In this document: positions 58,247-64,000 of the stretch, in pieces | Layout: each line of letters starts with the position of its first letter | Numbering within the stretch: position 1 is the first letter of the stretch | Assembly (NCBI GenBank): GCA_022846635.1 | Contig: AP025685.1 | Coordinates: forward strand, 930,001 to 994,000 | DNA length: 64,000 nt | Reading direction: 5' to 3' | From: Salmonella enterica subsp. enterica serovar Choleraesuis | Lineage (GTDB): Bacteria; Pseudomonadota; Gammaproteobacteria; Enterobacterales; Enterobacteriaceae | The notes under the pieces: model-generated | What the model was told of the DNA's origin: nothing | Databases searched by the model: none | The model's input: the letters and a program-made list of their open reading frames with translations, nothing else | Program-made: the position numbers and the translations under genes

Positions 58247-59311
58247 ATGCAACAAGACGCGCTGAATAATATTCATATCACCGATGAACAGATATTGATC
58301 ACTCCGGAACAGCTTAAAGCTCAATTTCCGCTTACCTCGCAGCACACTGCGCAGATCTCCCGTTCTCGTGAAACGATTGCCAATATTATTGCCGGACGCG
58401 ATCCGCGCTTGCTGGTGGTTTGTGGACCTTGCTCGATCCACGATCCAGAGCAGGCTCTGGAATATGCTCGTCGTTTTCAAAAGCTGGCCGCTGAGGTTAG
58501 CGATAGTCTTTATCTGGTTATGCGCGTCTATTTTGAAAAGCCTCGTACCACCGTCGGCTGGAAAGGGCTTATCAACGATCCGCATATGGATGGTTCCTTT
58601 GATATGGAAGCTGGCCTAAAAATTGCCCGCAAGTTGCTGGTTTCGTTAGTTGAGATGGGGCTGCCGCTGGCGACTGAAGCGCTCGATCCGAACAGCCCGC
58701 AATACCTTGGCGATCTGTTCAGCTGGTCGGCTATCGGCGCGCGCACCACCGAATCGCAAACGCACCGCGAAATGGCATCTGGCTTATCTATGCCGGTAGG
58801 TTTTAAAAATGGTACCGATGGCAGCCTGGCAACGGCGATTAATGCCATGCGTGCTGCAGCGATGCCTCATCGTTTTATGGGTATAAATCAGGCCGGCCAG
58901 GTCAGCCTGCTGCAAACCCGAGGTAATCCACACGGGCACGTGATTTTACGCGGCGGTAAAGCGCCAAACTACGGGCCGGAAGACGTGGCGCAGTGTGAAA
59001 AAGAGATGCAGCAGGCAGGACTGCGTCCGGCGCTGATGATAGATTGCAGCCATGCTAATTCGAATAAAGATTTTCGCCGTCAGCCGGGCGTTGCCGAGTC
59101 GGCTGTTGCTCAGATAAAAGATGGGAATCGCTCAATTATTGGTTTGATGATTGAGAGCCATCTGTTTGAAGGAAATCAGTCTTCAGAACAGCCGCGGAGT
59201 GAAATGCGCTACGGGGTGTCGGTGACTGACGCCTGCATTGGCTGGGAGACGACGGAAGCCCTGTTGCGGGATATCCACGGTGATTTATCCACCGTGTTGA
59301 ATGCTCGCTGA
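58247..59311 (+). CDS. aroF: DAHP synthase, tyrosine-sensitive isozyme
   Basis: AroF condenses phosphoenolpyruvate and erythrose 4-phosphate at the entry to the shikimate pathway. The 354-residue protein starts MQQDALNNIHITDEQ. The N-terminal Asn residues and sequence pattern fit the Tyr-inhibited type rather than AroG or AroH. The catalytic motifs include VVCGPCSIHDPE, RVYFEKPRTTVGWKG and GVSVTDACIGWE. ATG at 58247 follows AAGGAA. It is 14 bases upstream of tyrA, in one TyrR-controlled operon. Confidence 0.96.
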   Translation: MQQDALNNIHITDEQILITPEQLKAQFPLTSQHTAQISRSRETIANIIAGRDPRLLVVCGPCSIHDPEQALEYARRFQKLAAEVSDSLYLVMRVYFEKPRTTVGWKGLINDPHMDGSFDMEAGLKIARKLLVSLVEMGLPLATEALDPNSPQYLGDLFSWSAIGARTTESQTHREMASGLSMPVGFKNGTDGSLATAINAMRAAAMPHRFMGINQAGQVSLLQTRGNPHGHVILRGGKAPNYGPEDVAQCEKEMQQAGLRPALMIDCSHANSNKDFRRQPGVAESAVAQIKDGNRSIIGLMIESHLFEGNQSSEQPRSEMRYGVSVTDACIGWETTEALLRDIHGDLSTVLNAR

Positions 59312-59325
59312 AGTAAGAGGTATTT

Positions 59326-60447
59326 ATGGTTGCTGAATTGACCGCATTGCGCGATCAGATTGATGAAGTTGATAAGGCCTTATTAGGGCTTCTGGCTCGT
59401 CGTTTGGAGTTGGTTGCTGAAGTGGGCGAGGTTAAAAGCCGTTACGGTTTGCCTATTTATGTTCCTGAGCGTGAAGCCTCAATGCTGGCTTCGCGCCGCG
59501 AGGAAGCCAGTGCGCTGGGTGTTTCTCCGGATCTTATCGAAGATGTTTTGCGCCGCGTAATGCGTGAATCGTACTCTAGCGAGAATGATAAAGGCTTTAA
59601 AACTCTCAACCCCGAGCTACGACCAATTGTTATTGTCGGTGGTGCCGGGCAGATGGGACGGCTGTTTAATAAGATGCTTACCCTGTCCGGATACCAGGTA
59701 AAAGTTCTGGAGGCGGAAGACTGGCCACAGGCTGATGAAATTCTCAGTGATGCGGGAATGGTGATAGTCAGTGTGCCTATCCACATGACGGAGCAAATTA
59801 TTCGGCAACTGCCACCATTACCGCAGGACTGCATCCTGGTAGATCTTGCCTCGGTTAAGAATGGGCCGTTGCAGGCAATGCTGGCAGCCCATTCCGGACC
59901 AGTGCTGGGCCTGCATCCCATGTTTGGGCCGGATAGCGGCAGCCTGGCAAAGCAGGTGGTTGTGTGGTGTGATGGTCGGCAGCCGGAAAGCTATCAATGG
60001 TTCCTGGAGCAGATTCAGGTCTGGGGTGCGCGGCTACAGCGTAGTAGCGCGGTAGAGCATGACCAGAATATGGCCTTTATTCAGGCTTTGCGCCATTTCG
60101 CTACCTTTGCCTATGGATTGCATCTGGCGGAAGAGAATGTCGACTTGCAAAAACTGCTCGCCCTCTCTTCGCCAATCTATCGCCTGGAGCTGGCGATGGT
60201 GGGGCGGCTGTTTGCCCAGGATCCACAGCTCTACGCTGATATTATTATGTCGTCAGAGAGCAATCTGGCGTTGATTAAACGCTATTACCAGCGCTTTGGT
60301 GAGGCGATTACGCTGCTTGAGCAGGGAGACAAAGCGGCGTTTATCGATAGCTTCCGTAAAGTTGAGCACTGGTTTGGTGATTATGCTCGCCGGTTCCAGA
60401 GCGAAAGCCGTACGCTATTGCGTCAGGCCAACGACAGCCGGGCCTAA
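59326..60447 (+). CDS. tyrA: Bifunctional chorismate mutase/prephenate dehydrogenase
   Basis: TyrA turns chorismate into 4-hydroxyphenylpyruvate for tyrosine synthesis. The 373-residue fusion has an N-terminal chorismate mutase of the AroQ type (residues 1-90, [20 protein letters not shown]) and an NAD-binding prephenate dehydrogenase with [10 protein letters not shown] near residue 105 and the LHPMFGPD motif. The length equals E. coli TyrA. It is feedback inhibited by tyrosine in relatives. Confidence 0.97.
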   Translation: MVAELTALRDQIDEVDKALLGLLARRLELVAEVGEVKSRYGLPIYVPEREASMLASRREEASALGVSPDLIEDVLRRVMRESYSSENDKGFKTLNPELRPIVIVGGAGQMGRLFNKMLTLSGYQVKVLEAEDWPQADEILSDAGMVIVSVPIHMTEQIIRQLPPLPQDCILVDLASVKNGPLQAMLAAHSGPVLGLHPMFGPDSGSLAKQVVVWCDGRQPESYQWFLEQIQVWGARLQRSSAVEHDQNMAFIQALRHFATFAYGLHLAEENVDLQKLLALSSPIYRLELAMVGRLFAQDPQLYADIIMSSESNLALIKRYYQRFGEAITLLEQGDKAAFIDSFRKVEHWFGDYARRFQSESRTLLRQANDSRA

Positions 60448-60464
60448 ACAATCCGGCTATACTG

Positions 60465-60494
60465 AAAACAGCGGCCATGTGCCGTTGTTTTTTT
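60465..60494 (+). terminator. Rho-independent terminator after tyrA
   Basis: AACAGCGGC (60467-60475) pairs with GCCGTTGTT (60481-60489) with one G-U pair, followed by T7. It closes the aroF-tyrA operon just before the SMP-30 gene. Confidence 0.82.
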
Positions 60495-60512
60495 ATCTCA
60501 CAGGGAGGAGAA

Positions 60513-61415
60513 ATGGCCGAAGCAACCCCATTGTTCAATTACACCGGGCTGTTACCCGAGTGTCCAACCTGGTGTCACAGCCGGCAGGCGCTATTTTGGG
60601 CCGATATCCTTCGTAAAGAGATCCATCGTTATCACCCGGCTACCGGGCGTCATCAGGTATTCAATTTTCCCCAGCAGGTAGGGTGTTTTGCGCTGTGTGA
60701 AAACGGTGGGTTTATTATCGCCATGCGTGATGCTATCTGGCTGGCTGATGAGGCAGGGCGATTACAGCATAAAGTCTGTGATAACCCCAGTAATCCTGTG
60801 CTGGCACGCTTTAACGATGGTGGAACCGATGGTCGGGGCAGATTTTACGCGGGAACATTTTGGGGGCCCGGCGATTTCAACGGTGCTTTACTGCTCCGGG
60901 TGGATGATGAGCTGGACGTGAAAGTGATTCAGTGCGACATCAAAGGTCATAACGGCCTGGCTTTTAGTCCGGATGGTCGCTGGATGTATACCAGCGATAC
61001 CCCAAATAGCGTTCTGTATCGTACGCCGCTGGATGACGATGGGGAGCCGGGAGTACGCCAGGTATTACGCCAGTTCAATAAAGATGAAGGCGCGCCGGAT
61101 GGTGCGGCCATAGATAGCGAAGGCTGCTATTGGTCAGCGCTTTACGGTGGATACCGAATTGCACGCTTTTCACCACAAGGCGATATGCTGGAAGAACACA
61201 AGCTTCCGGTGCGTTGTCCAACGATGGTTTGCTTCGGTGGCCCGGAGATGACTACGCTTTACATCACTACGACTCGTGAAAATATGGAACAAAGCGAATT
61301 ACAGCAGAGGCCACTTTCCGGGGCAATATTCGAACTCGAAGTTGGCGTGCCCGGTATTGCTCACACGCCATTTCGCTACCACTCTAAAACCGTGCGGCGC
61401 TCTGCCGCAGAGTAA
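60513..61415 (+). CDS. SMP-30/gluconolactonase family protein
   Basis: This 300-residue six-bladed propeller protein of the SMP-30/lactonase family has a metal ligand Glu in LLPECPTWC near residue 14, an Asn/Asp-rich centre FNDGGTDGRGRFYAGTF and HNGLAFSPDGRWMYTSDTP. The usual reaction is hydrolysis of aldonolactones, but the substrate here is unknown. No signal peptide, so cytosolic. GGGAGGAG precedes the ATG at 60513. It is inserted between tyrA and pheA, which are neighbours in E. coli, and its stop directly touches that of pheA. Confidence 0.9.
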   Translation: MAEATPLFNYTGLLPECPTWCHSRQALFWADILRKEIHRYHPATGRHQVFNFPQQVGCFALCENGGFIIAMRDAIWLADEAGRLQHKVCDNPSNPVLARFNDGGTDGRGRFYAGTFWGPGDFNGALLLRVDDELDVKVIQCDIKGHNGLAFSPDGRWMYTSDTPNSVLYRTPLDDDGEPGVRQVLRQFNKDEGAPDGAAIDSEGCYWSALYGGYRIARFSPQGDMLEEHKLPVRCPTMVCFGGPEMTTLYITTTRENMEQSELQQRPLSGAIFELEVGVPGIAHTPFRYHSKTVRRSAAE

Positions 61416-62573
61416 TTACCGGGGTTCAACCGGAACAACGTTCTCGCTGGGATAACATCCCAGCACTTTCATTGAGCGAGTGATCTCAACCAGTTCTTTG
61501 AGAGCCGTTTGTAGCGCCTCATCGGTTACATTTGCCTGAATGTCCAGATAGAACATCTCTTCCCATGGGTTACCCCGAATAGGACGTGACTCGAGTTTGG
61601 TCATAATCAGATTATGATTACGCAGAATCAGCAGTGCTTCTACCAGAGAGCCAGCCTGTTGCCCGGTAGCCATTAACAGTGTGGTTTTAGCCGGAACCTG
61701 GCCACTGACCTGAATAGCTTTGCGGGCAAGAACCATAAAGCGAGTGATGTTTTGGCTTTGATTAGCCAGCTCACGCTCCAGAACTTGCAAACCATAAAGC
61801 GCGCCGCCGGACTCATTCCCCAGAGCAGCAACATCCGGTGAATTTAATTCGGCGACTTTTGCCATTGCCGCAGAGGTACTTTCGCAGTATTCCATTTTCC
61901 AGTGCGGATAATGGCTTAGAAATTCGCTGCACTGCTGAAAAGGCTGCGGATGGCTATATACGGTTTTAATGCTGGCGAGGCTGGCATTACCAGAAACCAG
62001 TACACAATGTTCTATAGGTAGAGTTAGCTCACCAACTAAAGATAGCCCGGTATGCTGTAACAGGTCGTAGACCTCGTTGATAGACCCTGAGCTGGTGTTT
62101 TCGATAGGCACTACTGCGTAGTCGGCCTGACCGGTCTCGACCTGCTGGAAAATATCGCGAAAAGTAGGGCATCCGCTTTCAATAAAATTTTCAAAGTGTC
62201 GGGCTGCATACTGTCGCGCGGCAAGATGAGAGTATGAACCCTTTGGTCCCAGGAACGCGATGCGGGCGGAGTTTGGATTACTGTTATTGAGATGCTGCTG
62301 TAATAACGCCTGCTGAGTAAGCACTGAATCTTCAATAATTAGCTGGAACAGACGGGTGATGTAATGCCCATCGAGATGCAGGGCTTTGCCTCGGGTGCGC
62401 AGGTGCTCAAGCAAGTCGCGCTCTCTGTCGATATCACGTACCGGCCTGTGAGTGGCAAGCTTAGTCTTACCCACCTCGATAGCCAGCTTGCGGCGTTCGG
62501 CGAGTAACGCCAGAAGCTGCTCGTCCAGGGCGCTGATCTTGTCGCGCAAAGCCAGTAACGGGTTATCACTCAT
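61416..62573 (-). CDS. pheA: Bifunctional chorismate mutase/prephenate dehydratase
   Basis: PheA makes phenylpyruvate from chorismate. The 385-residue fusion has an AroQ chorismate mutase (residues 1-95), a prephenate dehydratase domain with [13 protein letters not shown] and [17 protein letters not shown], and a C-terminal ACT regulatory domain with GSLV and [15 protein letters not shown] for phenylalanine feedback. It is convergent with the SMP-30 gene and controlled by the pheL attenuator upstream. Confidence 0.97.
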   Translation of the reverse strand: MSDNPLLALRDKISALDEQLLALLAERRKLAIEVGKTKLATHRPVRDIDRERDLLEHLRTRGKALHLDGHYITRLFQLIIEDSVLTQQALLQQHLNNSNPNSARIAFLGPKGSYSHLAARQYAARHFENFIESGCPTFRDIFQQVETGQADYAVVPIENTSSGSINEVYDLLQHTGLSLVGELTLPIEHCVLVSGNASLASIKTVYSHPQPFQQCSEFLSHYPHWKMEYCESTSAAMAKVAELNSPDVAALGNESGGALYGLQVLERELANQSQNITRFMVLARKAIQVSGQVPAKTTLLMATGQQAGSLVEALLILRNHNLIMTKLESRPIRGNPWEEMFYLDIQANVTDEALQTALKELVEITRSMKVLGCYPSENVVPVEPR

Positions 62574-62593
62574 AATCTTTTGCCTTTTATTAT

Positions 62594-62625
62594 CAATAAA
62601 AAAAGCCTCCCGATTGGGAGGCTTT
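62594..62625 (-). terminator. pheA attenuator terminator
   Basis: AAAGCCTCCC and GGGAGGCTTT (62602-62611, 62616-62625) form the terminator stem, with seven T following on the minus strand. A second copy of GCCTCCCGAT at 62661-62670 in the leader can pair alternatively, giving the antiterminator when the ribosome stalls at Phe codons. Confidence 0.9.
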
Positions 62626-62669
62626 CTGTTCGTCTTCGCTTTCTTTTTACGTGACGATAAGCCTCCCGA

Positions 62670-62717
62670 TCAGGGGAAGGTAAAAAAGAAAGCGAAGAAA
62701 AACGGAGTTTGTTTCAT
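62670..62717 (-). CDS. pheL: pheA leader peptide PheL
   Basis: This 15-residue leader peptide is [15 protein letters not shown], with seven Phe. Translation speed through the Phe codons senses charged tRNA-Phe and sets termination before pheA. It differs from E. coli PheL ([15 protein letters not shown]) at two residues only. The ATG is preceded on the minus strand by the pheA promoter region. Confidence 0.95.
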   Translation of the reverse strand: [15 protein letters not shown]

Positions 62718-62780
62718 GTCGGTATCCAAAATGTCAGTGCATTTAAAGTAGCGGCAGTCGAGCTGTGCTGTCAACAGAAA

Positions 62781-62806
62781 CAAAAACGCGCCCTGAAAGG
62801 GCGCGT
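62781..62806 (-). terminator. Rho-independent terminator after raiA
   Basis: ACGCGCCC and GGGCGCGT (62786-62793, 62799-62806) with a TGAAA loop are followed by five T on the minus strand, 20 bases past the raiA stop. Confidence 0.9.
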
Positions 62807-62825
62807 GAGGAAACTGGTGAGTGGT

Positions 62826-63152
62826 TTATTCTGAAACTGCTACATCCTTAACGGATGCCGTTGCGCGGCGGGCTTCACCCTTATGCTGTACTTTATCCAG
62901 CTGGCGCTCCAGTTTGGAGATTAGCTCGTTGATAGCCGCATACATATCTTCGTGGCGGGCGCTGGCAACCAGTTGGCCATTAGGCGTATTGATTGTCGCG
63001 TCGGCAACGAATCCCTGCGGTTCTTTGGACAGAATAATATGCGGGTTGATGAGATGAGTCTGCCACTTCTCCAGCTTCATCAGACGGTCTTCGACGTGTT
63101 GGCGGATAGCCGGCGTAATTTCCATTTGTTTACTGGTCAAATTCATTGTCAT
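62826..63152 (-). CDS. raiA: Ribosome-associated inhibitor RaiA (protein Y)
   Basis: RaiA binds the 30S A and P sites in stationary phase or cold and stops translation without dimerising ribosomes. The 108-residue protein has [20 protein letters not shown] and [20 protein letters not shown] as in E. coli, but is five residues shorter, lacking the FVEEVEEE-type tail. Basic residues cluster on the helices that contact 16S rRNA. It lies between pheL and bamD. Confidence 0.95.
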   Translation of the reverse strand: MTMNLTSKQMEITPAIRQHVEDRLMKLEKWQTHLINPHIILSKEPQGFVADATINTPNGQLVASARHEDMYAAINELISKLERQLDKVQHKGEARRATASVKDVAVSE

Positions 63153-63504
63153 AAATAACCTCTTGTCTTTTCCCGTCTTGGTATAGCTAAGAATAACCTC
63201 TCAAATGTCAAAATGCGTGAGTAATATCACGATATTTTGTCGCTTTTTGTCAATGGGATGTTTTTGTGATTAATCACAACGAGGCGTCGAATAGTTCTTG
63301 CAGCGGAAGAGGGGGACGGGCATAGTCGTTAGGTTAACGCCTGCAAAAAAACTTCCCTGAACCTGCTATTTATCTTCTGCCAATTAATTCACAAATTTTA
63401 TACGATGCGACGTATGCCCTGAACGGACTAATGATTTGCTATGGGGAAGGGGGCGATGTGCTGGAAATAATCAGAGCCGCCGGAGCGGCTCCGCTATAGA
63501 CAAA
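63153..63504 (-). other. Intergenic region between bamD and raiA
   Basis: No gene is seen in these 352 bases. GAGCCGC and GCGGCTC (63474-63480, 63485-63491) form a hairpin just after the bamD stop, with only a short T-rich stretch following on the minus strand. The rest includes the raiA promoter. Confidence 0.55.
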
Positions 63505-64000
63505 TCAGGTGTTGCTGCTATTGGCTGCGATGATTTTCGCTACGCGATCGGCCTGAGCGGTCATCTGCATCTGGCGATAAGCATTTTCCATTAGCGGCAG
63601 ACCGTCGCGGGTAGCCTGAGTATCAGGATAGTCGCGCAGCATACCTTCTACACGGTTAACCACGGCAACCCATGCACCGCGTTCGGTGTAATACTGGGCT
63701 ACGGAAAGTTCGTATTTCGCCAGGCGGTCTTTCAAAAAGACCAGACGTTTGGTGGCGTCAGTTGCGTATTGGCTGTTAGGATAGCCACGCACCAGTTTGG
63801 AGAAGTCATTAAACGCATCGCGCGCGTGCTGAGGATCGCGATCGGAGCGATCGACGCCGAAGAAGCCCTGCAGCGCACTGTCATCCAGCGCCATATCGGT
63901 CAGACCGCGCATATACAGAACGTAATCGATATTTGGATGAGTTGGGTTCAGACGCATGAAGCGGTCGATAGCAGCCTGAGCCAGCGGCAGATCGGCGTTT
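63505..64000 (-). CDS. bamD: Outer membrane protein assembly factor BamD, 3' part
   Basis: BamD is the essential lipoprotein of the BAM complex with tetratricopeptide repeats. The visible 164 residues cover the C-terminal part: [64 protein letters not shown] and the end [11 protein letters not shown], matching E. coli. The N-terminus with the lipobox is beyond the right edge. Confidence 0.96.
   Translation of the reverse strand, partial: NADLPLAQAAIDRFMRLNPTHPNIDYVLYMRGLTDMALDDSALQGFFGVDRSDRDPQHARDAFNDFSKLVRGYPNSQYATDATKRLVFLKDRLAKYELSVAQYYTERGAWVAVVNRVEGMLRDYPDTQATRDGLPLMENAYRQMQMTAQADRVAKIIAANSSNT

Overview
The window is a chromosomal segment of a member of the Enterobacteriaceae. Most proteins align by eye, nearly end to end, with well-known E. 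coli proteins (RpoS, MutS, RecA, AlaS, CsrA, GshA, LuxS, ProVW, SmpB, GrpE, Ffh, TrmD, AroF, TyrA, PheA), and the gene order follows the E. coli cysDNC to bamD arc. It is not E. coli or Salmonella: several E. coli blocks are missing (fhlA/hyp/hyc, srl, nrdIEF, ygaZH, stpA, CP4-57/gab, yfiLRNB) and other genes occupy those places. The genus cannot be fixed from the sequence alone. No insertion sequence, prophage, integrase or CRISPR array was seen.

Region 1 (1-12.8 kb): end of the sulfate-activation operon (cysD-cysN-cysC), a GNAT acetyltransferase, ygbE, then the tightly packed ftsB-ispD-ispF-truD-surE-pcm-nlpD-rpoS run and, convergent to it, mutS. The usually variable rpoS-mutS interval holds only two terminators.

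Region 2 (12.8-18.0 kb): an accessory island. A divergent small HMA-like gene faces a five-gene translationally coupled operon: an HMA-like protein, three small proteins with one or more glycine/alanine-rich hydrophobic segments (two with Pro/Tyr/Met-rich N-termini), and a P1B-like P-type ATPase whose usual CPC membrane motif reads YSC. This is the best candidate for an undescribed system, a P-ATPase with its own membrane scaffold.

Region 3 (18.0-34.1 kb): mltB, pncC, SOS-controlled recA, recX, alaS, csrA, one tRNA-Ser and four identical tRNA-Arg genes, yqaB-yqaA, gshA, the sRNA MicA, luxS, and the emrR-emrA-emrB multidrug efflux operon with an intact ygaY-type transporter.

Region 4 (34.1-45.0 kb): the proU osmoprotectant operon with a tandem second proX, an orphan NrdH-like protein that lacks the first active-site cysteine, ygaM, ygaC, alaE, a small YodC-like gene, marC, a secreted protein with LEA-like 11-residue repeats, ygaP-ygaV and ycaC.

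Region 5 (45.0-64.0 kb): tmRNA and smpB, ratA-ratB, bamE, recN (SOS), nadK, grpE (heat shock), the CorB-like gene yfjD, ypjD, ffh, rpsP-rimM-trmD-rplS, a class A acid phosphatase behind an AT-rich stretch, aroF-tyrA (TyrR boxes), an SMP-30 family gene, pheA with its pheL attenuator, raiA, and the end of bamD (cut by the window edge).
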